Assembly (NCBI GenBank): GCA_964057225.1
Contig: OZ059899.1
Span: 11,718,001-11,782,000, forward strand
Source: Auanema rhodensis
Taxonomy: Eukaryota > Nematoda > Chromadorea > Rhabditida > Rhabditidae
Direction: 5' to 3'
DNA: 64,000 nucleotides
In this document: in pieces, positions 47,001 to 61,441 of the stretch
Numbering within the stretch: position 1 is the first letter of the stretch
Layout of the letters: every line of letters starts with the position of its first letter
Translations under genes and position numbers: made by a program
The notes under the pieces: generated by a model
Told to the model about the DNA's origin: nothing
The model's input: only the letters and a program-made list of their open reading frames with translations
Database searches by the model: none

Positions 47001-47639
47001 AACATCATTATCGTCAAATCAAATGTCAAATGAACCTGATTTTCAGTTGTTAACTATGCGTAATCTCTCTTTCCTTTTATTTTATTTTATAAAAATAAAA
47101 TTTTCTTTTTGTCTACAATGATTATGAACTTATATCAGCTGATTAACTACTCGATTGAATTGCAGACAAGAAAGTCACGACTTTTGACGGCATGACCAAC
47201 TGATGATGATGATGATGATGTTAGAAGGGGGAAGGGAGAACGGGGTAGAGATAGTAGAAGAGAGGTGATTGGATAGCTAACAGAGGCTGGTAAATGAGAA
47301 GACGTATGAGAAGAGTTGTGTAGATGTGAAAAGCAGAATAAAGACTTGTATCTTCCAATATTTCAGTTTAAATTATAATCAATAGTACATAGTTAGTTAG
47401 TTTATACTATTATAATATATTTTTCTATAAAAATAAGTTGAAAAAATTATTTTATTGAATGGATTTAATAAAGTTTTTTTAAAGAAAAATATATAATTAT
47501 ATAGTTAATGATAACATTATCAGTTTAGGAATACGTAATCAACTGGATACGCTCATTGAATTGACTAAAAACTGGCTGCAATGTTGTAGAAAGATGTCTA
47601 ATAAGGCTCTCTCTCTTTCTTTATTTCTCTCTCTTTCTT

Positions 47640-47643
<4 letters not shown>

Positions 47644-47681
<38 letters not shown>
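47644..47681. repeat. (CT)n microsatellite
   Basis: About 19 CT units. It is the only clear CT tract within the otherwise purine-rich 42-50.7 kb stretch. Confidence 0.93.
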
Positions 47682-47683
<2 letters not shown>

Positions 47684-48650
47684 TATATATAAATCTTTCT
47701 TCTTTAATTTGTATGAATGATAGAATACTGTAAAATGTTAGTAAGTGCATTTGATTTAAGTAAGACAGACTTCTAACATAACGAAAAAAAAAGAAAATTT
47801 TATGACTTCGCCTTAAATGGAAAAACGAACTAAAGAATAAGATAAATAGTAAGAATTCTATTGTTATTATTCAATTAAAAACTAAAATAATTATAAATTA
47901 CTGTAATCATTTCTTAACTATATGTATTATTATATTAACTATTTGTTTATTTTTTTTTATAAATTGATTATTCTTTATTCAATTGATATTTCATTATTTC
48001 CAAATATGTCTTTCCTCATCAACATCTCATTCTCTTCGTTTTTTTCTCTCAAAAAGAAGTTTTCTAAGGTTGATGATTCAGGAAATTTCCAAAAAAAAAG
48101 GTAAAACATTGAAATAGGAAAAATATTAGAAGAATTTTTTCTGTTTGAAATTTGAAAATAAACAGAAAAATAGTTGTAGAAACATCTGGATGATAAACTG
48201 GTTCGCGATCATATTACCAAAGAGTAGTAGTTAATTGCCAAAATAATTTGAAAAAGAAAAAGAAAATTCCCTTTCTACTTACAGAGTTTTCACGAAAAAA
48301 TTAAAGTTTAAGATAAGCATCTAATGTATGTTATAGATGTAAGTATATAGATTATTTTAATAAATATATATGTATGTATGTAGATGAGATTCTATATATC
48401 ATATATAACTTTTCAATTTATTCACATTTTATATGAAAATTAATCCTTTTAATTGGATTTTAATTAAAATATTTCTTCATTTCATATTAAGTACATTTTT
48501 AAGAAGAAATCAGTATATTATGAATTAATGTGGATGATGATGTCTCTTTCTTCAAGACGAATGAGAAAATGACGTGGACATTTGAATGATGATAGTCATG
48601 CAATGAACAAGATTTTTTACTTTTCTTATTTAGATTAAGAACAATTGAAA

Positions 48651-48656
<6 letters not shown>

Positions 48657-48704
<48 letters not shown>
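48657..48704. repeat. (GA)n microsatellite
   Basis: 24 uninterrupted GA units. Confidence 0.95.
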
Positions 48705-48707
<3 letters not shown>

Positions 48708-49455
48708 GGGAAAGATCAACTATTATTACAAAGAAATAGTACATGTTAAGTGAATATATCCAAATATTTATATATATAATTAGAATATTTTATTATTATT
48801 ATTATTCTAAAAATAAATAAAAGAAAATAAATAATTTTTTCTACTAATTCATTGAATTTAATGAGAGAAATTTGTGATTTGTTTCAATGCGATGACCTGC
48901 TTTTCACATCACAGATCTTTTCATGTTTCGTAAAAATGTTTAAGAAATAAGAAAGTTATTGTAAATTAAATATTATTTTTAAATAATATTCTTTATTAAA
49001 ATATATAAAATAATAATAATAATTATTATTATATTATAATATTCAATGAAAAGTTTAAAAGAAACGAAGAGATATATAGAATGAGATTACCAAAGAATCA
49101 GCGAAAATGTTGAAAAGGTGAAAGTTCTTTCAACATTTTCAGAAGAAATTTCAATAAAAAAAAACATTAAAATGGTCTTGCTCTCGTGATATCAAAATAG
49201 AAAATTTGAAGAAATTGAAAAGACAATTTGCTTTGAGACGAATGTGAGAAATTGCAGGTTAATCGTTTTCCTTTTACTAAAAGAAGAAATCGGGACTACT
49301 GTTCGAATCAATATGCTAGGACACGTCTTCTCGCAATCTCTCAATTACCGTTTAAAATTAAAAAGAGAAAAGATTTAAAAAAGTAAAATTAATAATTTAT
49401 TTATTTATAATTATATATATATAGTTTAAAAAATAAAATTAATTATATATACATG

Positions 49456-49482
49456 TATAGATAGATAGATAGATAGATAGAT
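49456..49482. repeat. (TAGA)n microsatellite
   Basis: About six to seven TAGA units. Confidence 0.93.
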
Positions 49483-49740
49483 GTAGATCTCTATATATCA
49501 TATAGTATATTATTTAAATTATATAATATAAATTATTAAATAAATACATTTTTAACTTTTTTTTATATTTATCTTTAGAAAGTTTTGTAAGAAAATGATA
49601 GTTTATTGTTGGTCCGGATGATATGAGAAGCAAACTGGGTCTTGCGACGACCCAGATTCTTGTATCAGAATGTTAGTACTAATGTATTGGGGGTGCCAGG
49701 TATAACACAACAGTAACAATATAGAAATATAGAATAAAAA

Positions 49741-49908
49741 TTAGATTTTGATCAACTGGAACGTATCCTTTTCCCAATCAGGCACGATCCCCACTCCCAG
49801 TTTCCTCAAAGAGTCCAATCCGAGTAGATTGGCTTCAGCAAAATGTTGCTTAGAGGTTAGTGGGGTTATGAGTTTAGCGAATGAAACTGTGTCTAAACGT
49901 ATGAAATA
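49741..49908 (-). pseudogene. Possible retroelement protease relic
   Basis: A 55-codon frame on the minus strand between two stops reads ...TSKQHFAEANLLGLDSLRKL... and ends with TAA at 49743-49741. LLGLD followed by a hydrophobic helix resembles the C-terminal signature of retropepsin-type proteases (hydrophobic-hydrophobic-G-x-D). About 35 bases further along the same strand a TGTTATACCTGGCACC start, resembling LTR ends, and a 7-bp hairpin CTGGGTC/GACCCAG (about 49638-49658) are seen. No catalytic DTG triad remains, so it would be a fragment. Confidence 0.3.
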
Positions 49909-50668
49909 TCACAAATGGTATTATAATCTTTCAATACATAATTACTAATGTTTTGATCATTTTAAATACTTTTTGTTAAAACATAGTACATGTATAAATA
50001 ATATTTTATATAAACATTTACATGAAATTCAACAATACTTGAATGGTTCAACAATATATTTTGTGGATGACTAGATGAGTATCATCAGTGAAAGTTCATA
50101 CATCTCATCTATGCTACAGTGTATGATGATGGATACGAAGTCTGAAATAAAAGAAATTATTAATTAAAACCTTCAAAAAATAAAAAGATTTTTTTTAAAT
50201 GTAAAGTTTGTAAAATATAATATTTTTTAAATTTTAAATTTATTTTTTTTAAATTTTGTAAAATTAGCATAAAAATCTGAATGTTTCAAAGGGGGCCGGG
50301 AATCAATACAACCACCTAAATATAAATAAAATATAATTTTAATTATTAATAATAATAATAAAGAAAATATGTTTATATAATACATATAGATCTATATATA
50401 ATATATATTTATTATTATTTAGTTTAGTTTATTAACATTAGTCACATAATAATAATAATAATGACTTGTACAGATTGAAAAGCAGAAGCAAATGTTAAAC
50501 ATAAAATACATATATCACTATTTTGAAGGCAATGGGGTCAAGCCTATTGCACGGCCATAAATGTCTCTTTTCACTTGCAAGCTTCTATAGCCGGCTATTT
50601 GTGAAAGAATGCTTTGCCATATAAGTCTGATAGGCATAGATGGAAAAAGAGTAAGAAATAGTTGAAAT

Positions 50669-50718
<50 letters not shown>

Positions 50719-52956
50719 ATTGAAGAAATGGTTTGAGTATGAGAGAGACAAGGACAAGAATAACTAACAGGCCGTTTGGGGTCTTAGGAGACCATTTAGG
50801 TCATTTATCAAAGCATTAATAATCTCGACTGGTCCATCTCAAGCTTCTTTCCTCTTTTGCACTCCAACACACATTCTCTCCTTCTCTTTCTCTCTTATTG
50901 GCTTCTCCCTCATTCAGTCCCTTACAAAGATATCTTTCAGTTTCAATTCTATCATTAAGACAATGACTATCAAGCTGAAATTTCAAGTTGCAAGACTAAC
51001 AAAGCTCTTAAACCATTCATTTTCTATATGGATGCAAAGCAATTCACAACTTTGTTCGCCAAGTTTCATTAGATGGCTCATCTCTTCTGTATAATACAAA
51101 GTGTCTATGTTATGTTTATATTTTAATAAAAACTTATAGAGAGAATTGTTCTCTCTCTCTCTCTTTCTCTCTCTTAGCCTCTCTATCTTCTCTTATAGTA
51201 ATCTAGTATGAATCAAAAAAAGTCTCATATTTGACCATCGTCTGATCCATGCTATCCGTCATTCGTGCCAGATTTCAGAAGCCAGCTATTCGTTACTTAT
51301 CTATCATACTTCTTCACACTTCCATCTACTCCGTTTGTGACATTTCATGAAAAACAAAGGTCTTCTTGTCTTAAAAGATGGCAACCAAATGAATTTTTCT
51401 CATCCATCTACATATCGTTTTTAGTTCTTTTCCATTTTTACATTCATTCATTTTCAAATATAGCATATAAATTTTAAAAATTCAGATATAAATAGCATAA
51501 ATAGTATAAAAGATTTCTCCCTAAAATTTATGTAAAGGCAATTGTCTTCTTCTTTTCTCTCACTCTTTTTTTTTAAATTTTCAGTTTTTTTTCCTCCTCT
51601 CCATCTCATCCGTCCCTCCTTCTCTCTCCCTCCTTCTCTCCCTCTCTTCCTTGTTCACTAAAACAAATCTACTGTAATATTATTTATTTTTCAACTAAAT
51701 ATACATATAATATATATATATAACTACCGTATATAATATATATAAAAGAAAACTATTAGATAATATGAATGAGATGCGGAAGAAAAAGCATAAAATAAGA
51801 TTTTTTATAGTTAAAAATACAAATCAATAAGTTAATTTTTAAACATTTAAATGAAAGAACGAAAAGATATTACATTTATTGGTACCACTTATGTTTCCAA
51901 ATGAGCAATTGTCAAGATTCACAAATCGATGAACATGAAGCTTCAAATATTTCACTAACCTTATATGTTTTCTACCTTTCATGAATATTTTTTTGTAAAA
52001 AAAAATATAGTTTCATTAGATTTATTCATAATTTCAAAATAAAATAAAAAACTTATTTAGTTAGAGCTTTGTTGTTAAAACTTCATTATACCGTATACCA
52101 CATATCACTAGAACTTACATCCTTACACTCTTTCAATATATTTCTTTCTTTATTTTTATTAAAATTAACTCAAATAAACTGTTTTCCCTCCATTTTGCAC
52201 CAATATTCGTCTTGTATGGAAAAACAAAAAAAATCTCAAACGACATTATATAAGAATCTCTATTTACTACTGATCCCATGTATTTATACATATAAGACTG
52301 CGTCCGATTCAGGCAAGTAAGTCCAAATATGGAGAGAAGAAGTTGAATCAGAAATCCCAGATGATAAATGACTAGACTGGTCGGCAGACCCTCGACTCGA
52401 TGCACAAGAAGTTGGATGAGCTGCAGACGAGGGCGACGAAGACAACGCGAGACAGACACATTCAATGTTTCTGCTTCATCTTCGGAGTTTAATCAAGCTC
52501 ACTTGTAAAAAAAGTATATATTTCCAGGAAATTCGCTTTGAATCAATCTCATTCATCAGATGATTTACTTTGAATTTTAAATTTTTTCTTAATTTATATG
52601 TCGTATTAATTGAAAAATTTCGGTATTTTATCGTTAAATTTTAGATGATTTTTTGTGGATTTATGATAAAACAAAATATATCACTAACTATATGTATAAT
52701 ATATATATAACTATAACTATAACTATATATAGTATATGTATGTTTTCTTTATTTTATTCTCTACAATCTCATCCCTCATTCTTTTCTGCTTATACAAAGC
52801 TGAAACTATCAATTTCTTAGGCATAACTGAACAAATGCCATATTTTGATTTTTTTTTTAAAAACTTGAACTATCTATCTAGATTGAAACATTTTTTTATA
52901 TTTTAAATAATATTGATTTAAAAATAAAAACTTTAATAGAAAATAATGATTTATTA
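49909..52956. other. Intergenic, with the purine/pyrimidine switch
   Basis: No gene was recognised. Two GC-richer islands stand out: 50520-50640 (minus-strand frame ...KRDIYGRAIGLTPLPSK) and 52375-52470. The second reads coding-like on the plus strand (TLDSMHKKLDELQTRATK) and in overlapping frames on the minus strand; a GTAAGT donor lies just upstream at about 52317. Neither could be built into a gene. Confidence 0.4.
50681..50714. repeat. (GA)n microsatellite
   Basis: About 17 GA units; the last major GA tract before the strand switches to CT richness. Confidence 0.95.
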
Positions 52957-53262
52957 GGTGTGCGCAAAAGTTTCTGGCCATCCGCATTGAAATTTTAATA
53001 AAAATTTTAAAATTAAAAATTCTCATAAATCAAATTCAAAATTATATTTAAAAAATTGTTTTAAATTTAAATTATTAAAGAAAATTTCTTTTTTTTACTT
53101 TTATTTTCACTTTTGCTCTCGTTTTCTGAAATGGCTTTCGACAAGCAAGACATTCCGTAACTGTCTGAAGCTGTATTTCAATCAAGGTTTAATGCTTTGA
53201 AAGCTTATAATCTTCTTCAATCCATGTGGGCACGATGAGGGCCAGAAACTTTTGCGCACACC
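52957..53262. mobile_element. 306-bp mariner-like non-autonomous element (MITE)
   Basis: Perfect 23-bp terminal inverted repeats (52957-52979 and 53240-53262; GGTGTGCGCAAAAGTTTCTG at the left end) are flanked on both sides by TA, the target duplication of Tc1/mariner transposons. The interior is AT-rich on the left. On the right it has a short frame (MAFDKQDIP, then a stop, then FNALKAYNLLQSMWAR) that might be a transposase remnant, but it is far too short to encode one. An end of the same family opens the window at bases 1-26. Confidence 0.85.
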
Positions 53263-54559
53263 TAACTATTTATTTTAAAATAATAATAATAATAATATAA
53301 ATAAATAAAAGAAAAATAAAAGAAAAGTAAGAAGTAGCTGATGATGATGATGATGATGATGATGATAGAACTTGTTCTTTTTTCCTTAATAAATTAACTA
53401 AAAAGAAGAAATACATCAACATTTACATTAAAAAGTTCATTAAATCATCATTTTCTAAAATTAAATTTCATTATAATTATAATGAATAAATGAAAATGTA
53501 AATTAATTTTATGTAAACATTACAAATAAATAATTTTTTTTCATTTTATTAAAGAAAAACTTTTTCTTCTTCTCTTTACATAACCTTTTTTTTCTTTTTT
53601 AATTTATATTTCTGATTCTTATCTCATTTCAACCGTTAATTCAAAATCTGTCACTTTATATTGTGAGTTCTGTCAATATAATATGTTATTCATCTATATT
53701 CTATACATATAATCAAGATCATCTTCATTTCCCGCCTATTTTAAAACTTTATTTCAACTTAATTTCTTAATTACACTCATAATTAGAATAATATTATGTT
53801 TTTTTAAACTTAAATATATACTATAACATATAAATATATACATATATATACTATATAGTTATAATTATTTATATAAATATTTCTAAATAAAAAAGCTTAG
53901 TTATATAAAGTTCGGCCGATTATTCAACTTAATCCCTTGTTTTATAAACATTTTTCCGTAATTTGCCGGCATTGTAGTAACATCATCAGCACCATCATCC
54001 ATCCTTATATACTATATCCCTTTTAACTAATACTCTTTTATAAATTTTCTTGTAGTTATAACAAATTTTCATTTATTCAAACATTTTGTTTATTTTCTAT
54101 GAAAATATTTCTTTTTTTTTTAGTTAATGATTATACTATTTGTCTGCTCATCTTGCTTTCACCCACCCCCCTCTCTCTCTCTTCCTCTCTCTCTCTTTCT
54201 CTCTATATCTCTCTCTCTCTCTATCTCTCTATCTCTCTCTCTCTCTATTACTTACTATGTCTTATTATATAAACATTAAAAACAACTATTTCACTCCTTT
54301 TCATCACAGTCGGTAAGTAAACTTCCTATACTAATCATTACTGTATACAGAAAATCATCTTTATTCGGAAACAAGGTTCATAACTATGTAACCTCAACGC
54401 ATCGTCTCTTACTGCCTATCTCTCTCATTATCTCTCAATCTCTATGTCTTCCTCTTCCTTTTAGTCCTTAACCTCTCTTGATTAACTAGGTGTGGTATAT
54501 TGTAGTTTTGTATCACATACACTTGTATAACATAAACATATCATTCAAATAACTTCTTG

Positions 54560-54562
<3 letters not shown>

Positions 54563-54627
<65 letters not shown>
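54563..54627. repeat. (CT)n microsatellite
   Basis: About 32 CT units. Confidence 0.95.
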
Positions 54628-54631
<4 letters not shown>

Positions 54632-55768
54632 GTGTCATATATACATCTTCACAGGCTTATATTCTCAAGTTCAACAACTAAATTACAAAGCTTTAAGGCT
54701 TCTTTGATCTAGAAAGAAAACTTAAGATTTATATTCTATTCATCTTTCTTTGATACAAACTATTATAATTACTCTAACCATTTTGATAGTTAGGAAAACT
54801 AAGTAATTATTCTTCTTTCCTCATCAAAGACTTTTCATGTAATTCTTCCATCTACCAGATCAAACTCTCTTCTTCTCTCTCTCTCTCTCTCTCTTTAGTA
54901 ATTTTTTCTCTTTATAATAAGATTTGTGAATGTAAATGTGTCCAAATGCGGCAACGGTGATTGACGAGTTGTAAAGAGATTGTTTAAGGCAATTGGAAAT
55001 ATTTTTTTCTTAAAGAGAGAAGACACAAAAAGAACATTTAATATCCAATTCATTTCGCTTCTTCATCCCCCTTTCTTTGCTTTTCACAATAATTGTCTAA
55101 TGTAATTGCAACCCAATTATAGTTATGTTCAATTACCGTATACCGACAACGACATGGAGGTAAATGACAGATACGTAACAACTCTTTTCAATCACACGCT
55201 CTCTCATCACTCTCATAATCTCTCTCCTATACACATGCACTCTCTCTCTCTCTCTCTCTCTCTCTGTTCTATTCACCTTTACGTCTTCAAAATTTTTTAA
55301 ATTTCTTTCTTTCAACTTTGAACCATTTGCACTTCATTCAACTTGAGATGAATAAAGTTATAGATATGATGTCTGATTATAAGAAGCCTTTTGCACATTT
55401 TGAGCCTGTTGACATAGCAAAAGAGGATGTTAGTGGCCCACCCAGATAACCTGCTATGGTCATCTTCATCACCAAATAGACATCTTGTTCTTCAGCTTAT
55501 ATACATCACTTCTATATCTTCTTCTAGATTGTATTTATACGATCTTATACCTCTCTTTCACTCACTTCACTTCTATTACCCTCAATATTTGGATTCATTC
55601 TTTCACTCATTAACATCAACATCATCATCATCGTCATCATTCTTCAACTAATCAACTTAATATAAGCTTATGTGGAACTTTTTCTCAACATCATATCTAT
55701 CTCATTCACAATATCTTGTCGTTGTCCTCTTCATTGTCACATACACCTCTTCCTCAAATTATCTTCCC

Positions 55769-55773
<5 letters not shown>

Positions 55774-55823
<50 letters not shown>
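55774..55823. repeat. (CT)n microsatellite
   Basis: About 24 CT units. Confidence 0.95.
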
Positions 55824-55824
<1 letters not shown>

Positions 55825-58800
55825 ATCTATTTCTTTTCCACATTCTTCATTACTTGACCTCTTTTTGCTACTCCACCTACCGTAATCTACTTCAATCAAA
55901 CTTTTAATATTTCACTGAAATACATTTGAAATATATGTATTTACCCTTAGTAACAGCTTCTTATATTCAGAATAACTTGCATATGTTTCATGTCTTTTCA
56001 TCTAATATGTTATTCTCATTCATATATAGAAAGCTCATCTGTTGCTCTTCTTCTTTTCATTATCTACCTTTATGAGAAAACAAAACGTTTTGACTAATTC
56101 ATGATATTTCCGACTGCACCTGCCTATTTCTCTCTCTCTATCTTTCTCTCTCTCTCCCTCTCTTTCCTATATTCTCCTAATTTGTAATACTCTCTTTATA
56201 TGTTCTTCTCTTTTGTATTTCTATATAAACTCAGAAATGCTTTATTATACAAAATACATTATTTTCTTTTATTTTCTAATTTGAGGTAAATCATAAACAT
56301 TCTCTTCTTTCACCCCCTTTCTCTCTCTCTCTCTCTTCTTCTTTCTCTTTCTGTATTTAACTCCTTTTACTTCCCATCTCAATTCAATACATATTATTCT
56401 AAAAAGTACTTTAAATGAAAACAGATCATGAAGAGCCTTGTGACTATTAGCAGATGATACAACGCAATCTCATTGACACTTCAATTATACTTCATCTTTC
56501 TTCTTCCAACTTTGCTGCAACCTTTTTAGCTTCCAGATGACAATTCTCTTTATCCTTTCATAAACATACGTCTTTAAATTGAGTAAATAATTGTATTTTT
56601 CCTCATTCATCAATAGAGTTATGAAATTGAGAAGTTATTCAATAAGCTAAAGCTATAAGCCTGGGATAGTATTGTCTATGAAATTGAGTCTCATCATCAT
56701 CTCAAAGAAATCTGAGAAAAATTGGAGATAAAAGTTTGTGACAGAGGAAAAAATGACACAAGATACACACTAAATGTAATAATTCTGTCAGAAAGTCTGA
56801 AGTATCTCTGACAACATAAGAAATATTTTTTAAAAATGATGTAACTCGTCAAAAGGGATGAATGATTTGTCTGAACAATGATGAGTCCTTTTCAATAATT
56901 TGAATTTGTGATTCTTAATTTTGACTGTCTCTCTCTACCTCTACCTCTCTCTCTCTCTCTCTTTACCTCTCTCTCTCTCTCCCTGTATGTTGATTTTCTT
57001 CTGTATATCATCATGATTAATTGAATAGAAAAGAAGATAGTAGTGTATGTACATGTAAAATACAACAGGAAATGGAGAGACGTATGAGCACAATGAACTA
57101 AATGCTCACGATGAAGCAATTCGAGACAGTTTTGAGTGAGAAGTGCGTCGAGAAATGAGAACAAGACAATGTATTTCCAATCAACTAACATCATCATCCG
57201 CTATGTCCTTCCTCTTCACTCTCGTCTTCATCTTCTTCTTATTCTCAATAATCATTTTCTGATATCAAACAACTGTAGCAACATTCAAATGTTTGAAATC
57301 AAATTATCACCAATAGTTATTCATTTCTGGATCTCTTTCATCTTTTTGAGTTTCTAAGCTTTTTTTGGGGGGAGGACTATTCAAATTAATTATTTCTTTT
57401 ACTGTAATTGAATACATACAATATGTATGTACAAGTTTTTCTCCTTTCTATAGTCTGCTAACTAGATGGAACTTTAAACTATACAATATGTATTATGCTT
57501 TAAACGGTTTAAAACTTTGAATAATATCATTTACTGTCTCTCTCTCTCATTCTCTCTCTATCTCTCTCACTCTCTTTCACTCTTTTTCTTTTTTCCTCTC
57601 TTTACTTATTTCCAAAATTTGCGTCAATTGCTTTAACTCTTTTTACTCTTCTCTTAAACCTGATTTTTCATCTTCATTTTTATATTTACAGTTCTAGAGA
57701 AAAAGAATATGAAAGAAAGAGAAAGCCAATGAATAACCGTATTCTTTTCTTCAATTTTCTTTTTTTTTTCTAAATTCTTCTTTCAAACTAATTTACTTAG
57801 GAATCTTATTTACAATAAATTGTTCGAATACTTACAACAGAATTACAATCAACCGAATCTCATGTTCGTTAACTTAAAAATGATTTTCATCTACTGTACG
57901 TGAAATCACGTAATATACTTAAAGTTCAATTTAAGCTTAATTATGCATTTCAAGCTTAATTATGCAAATTTATATGCTAATCTGTACTATTTATATATGA
58001 AAAAATATATATAAACATATGTATATGTACATGAGACTCTATATCATAACTATGAAAATTGACCATGACTGACCGGGTCGAAGTCTCATTCTCCCCTCGG
58101 GGCGTTCGTCGTGTGAGTTGGCTGTGACCCAATAGCAATATTTCTTTGGTCGGCCATGAGCATGATAAATCATGACGACACGGGGGCATTCTTGGGCTGC
58201 TCTCTATCGTCTTCTTATTCTTCATTGTCGTCTTTCTTTTCCTCAATCATTCCGAAAGAGAATGAAAAAAAGATATTGAAAGACTACGAGGGAAAAAAAA
58301 GGAAAAGAATGTGATATGAATTGAAACGATAGAAGAGAGATATGGATGCATAGAAACGACAAGTTGAACGCTTAGAGGCTAAGGGACGATCATTCTTTGT
58401 TGTATATCATTGATTCTCTTAGCTTTTCACAATCTTCCTGTGAGCACATATCATAACTACTGAAAGGGACGCTGAAACGTGGCCAAGTTGTTGGTCAACG
58501 AATCTTTGAAATGTATGACAATGAAGTAAGAAAACTGAGATAGGAAGCAAAACTTTTCTCAAGCTATCAGATGTTGCTTCATCTCTTCAATGTATCTTAT
58601 CCCCACTATCATCTGTTCTATCTCTAATTTAAGCTTAATCTTTTGCTTCTTCTTTAGTATAAGACTTGTGTTGAGAAAGGAAGGAAGGAAGGATCATCGA
58701 ATCATCTTCTACTACCTCTTGCCCCCGTCTCTTTTATTCTGTCAGTCTACTCTCATCCCACCCCACCTGCTACAACTGCGATTTATCTTCAGCATCCCCT

Positions 58801-59295
58801 CATCTATTCATCCCGTCCTTTCTCCCGTCAATCCTAAATCTTATCAGCTTGTCTGCGTCGTCACTTCCGAGCCATAACATGCGTGAACAGCAAATTCCAT
58901 TCAATCATCATCATAATTACCAATTTATCATTAAATAATTACAAAAATCTTCCATATATGGTATATTCAATATTTGAAAATGAGGATTTGAGCTGAAAAA
59001 ACAACGAAATGTCGTTGTTTCTTTTTTCAAAAAAAAAAAAAATAGTTTGCTTGTCTCTTGTTAAGCAATAAAATCTCAAATCAATTTCATTTGTTTCAAA
59101 TTTCGATCGTACTTTTGAGAAAAAGAAATAAAACATTTCACATAATATTATTTCTTATTATTATTATTATGTCAATCATATTAAATTATAAATCTTTCTT
59201 CAATTATTGCCCTTTGTATTGATTAAATCAATGAGGAATTTTTGAATTACATATAGTTAATGACATTTAATTATATAATTTTAAAATAAAAATGA

Positions 59296-59298
<3 letters not shown>

Positions 59299-59333
<35 letters not shown>
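59299..59333. repeat. (TA)n microsatellite
   Basis: About 17 TA units. Confidence 0.95.
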
Positions 59334-59336
<3 letters not shown>

Positions 59337-61389
59337 TTTCTTAACTATAAATAAATATATTTTTTCAAAACTTAATAACACACTCACACACAAAGATGAA
59401 GAGTTGTTATACATTTGTATACCTAAGACTTCATTTTGAAGAAATTAGAAAAGATTATGAGAATGATAGAGAGATAAATGAATACATAGATTGAGTAAAA
59501 GAAAGAGAGAGAGAGAGCTCAAAATAGAGGGAGAGAGGATGAGATATCATACGAAAACTGAAAAGATAAGATATCATCGTCAAAATGTAATTGAATACCT
59601 TCTACTCTTGCTTGCTTCAAATTCATATCCACATTCTTACTATCAACTCATCTTTTCATATCTATCGTCCACTTCTTCTTTCTTCAAATATTCTTGTTAC
59701 TTGTCTTCACTTCAACTGCTTTATTATCAAAATTTTTAAAACTTGAACTTGAACGAGCATATTCTCTACAACAAACTTGTTGAAATATTGTGAATTGATA
59801 ATCATCTCCTATTCTATCAACCATATATTTCATATAAATATCTGAATAATCTAGAATTATATGCATAATTTTCTTTATTTTTTTCTTTTTTTTTCAAAAT
59901 AAATTTATTAAAACAAATATTTTTCAGCAATTATCAGTGTTATTATCAACTTTATAGTCGTCAATCATCATTCTTCAATGAACAACTTTTGAATTTTCGT
60001 GTGGCTTTTCGTCTTTGTTGTAATATATGTAGGTGCAATGATGACGATGACGATAGGTGATCTAAAACGAATCGAATTTCGAGATCTCAAATTACGTAAC
60101 CCAGCTAAGAGACATATTGCTCTTCCTATCAAAATCATTAATTTTCATCTATGAATATAATATTTCGATTATCACAACAGCAGCAGTCATCATCTATCCA
60201 TCTCACATTCTCTCTGATCTTGTTTTAACTCTTTTAACTTCACATCATCATCATCATCATCATCATCATCTTCAGCTTCAGCTTCAAGATCAGCCTCAAC
60301 CGATGTGCTTAGATCATAGTTATTCTTCTTTTTTTTCATTAAAATTATAACAAGTTTCAACTTGAACCATCTTGTTCTGAAACTATGATATCTGAACTTT
60401 ATTCAGCACAGATCCTTCATTCTACCATGTATGGTCATCATCTACATTTCATTATTTAACAATTTCTATGAATAAAAATTTTAAAAAATGGTCTCAACAC
60501 GACATGTGTCCTATTACCTGTTTTACCTGACTGATTAAGATTGTATGAAAGATGGTAGTTATTTCTGTGTATCTTGTGCATATGTATGTGTTAGTTGCTT
60601 GGCTTCTTCGATTTGCGAGAACGTGTTGGGCTCGAAGAAGCGGTAAATACTATTTACATAGAAGACATATTCAATGTCTTCGTTTTCTTCGTTCAACCCA
60701 TCACTATCTCTCTCTCTCTCTCTTTCTTATTCCCTCCTTACCTCTCTCTCTATCTTTCTCTAACTTCTCTCTTATACTCTTTTCACATTGACTACTTTCC
60801 TCTATTTTTCCAATTTATTCTCTACCTTGTCTTCTCTTCTTCATCTATGCTTTTCACAGTTCATTGCAATGTCGTTGACTGTCTTTACCTTCACTTTATC
60901 GTCATTAAACCCTCTGATGTCGTCGTTGTCGTCGTTGACGTCGTTATCCTTGTCGTCAACGCAGACCTCCTTATCCTCGTCATATTCCACCTCTCTCTCT
61001 CTTTCTATCTCTCTCAATCTTACTCTCTCTTTCGTTTTCTTCCATACAACCCATTCTCTTGTTAATTTCACTCCACTGCTTCATAGTATTAGTATCTCAA
61101 CTTCCGATTATTGTTCATTTCAGCTCATATTCTATGTTTTAAACACAAAAATTGAATAATAGAAAACTTTGTGAACAATAGAATAGAATATCCAAAAAAG
61201 TAAATATTCAATCTTTGATCCAAACACCAGCTGCAGTAGGAGATAGCTCAACTGCTACATCTAGTTGCAACGTAAACTTCAAAATGATGATACTTGACAT
61301 TTATCTCTAAAAAAAGAAATTTATATTTCATCAGCTCTTTTTTTCCATTTTTGTCCACTTTCTTTGTGTTCCATATCCTCAACCTCCCA

Positions 61390-61396
<7 letters not shown>

Positions 61397-61435
<39 letters not shown>
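61397..61435. repeat. (CT)n microsatellite
   Basis: About 19 CT units after a C-run. Confidence 0.95.

Positions 61436-61441
<6 letters not shown>

Larger units (their letters stand above)
44031..49740. other. Purine-rich upstream region of lrp-1
   Basis: No gene was recognised. The plus strand is strongly A/G-rich to about 47 kb with many GAGA runs. The part nearest 44030 must hold the lrp-1 promoter; TTAGCAGCAG just before the start codon on the minus strand could serve as a spliced-leader acceptor. A GC-richer patch at 45.83-46.05 kb has a good acceptor (TTTGCATTCAG) and a coding-like frame (ENGCQLIPPVISREF) on the plus strand, but no donor or partner exon. GAT repeats lie at 47201-47221. 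Confidence 0.45.

Noticed and set aside
47201..60270. GAT/CAT trinucleotide runs as possible coding Asp/His repeats
   Set aside because: They sit in frames without any other coding support and are ordinary microsatellites.
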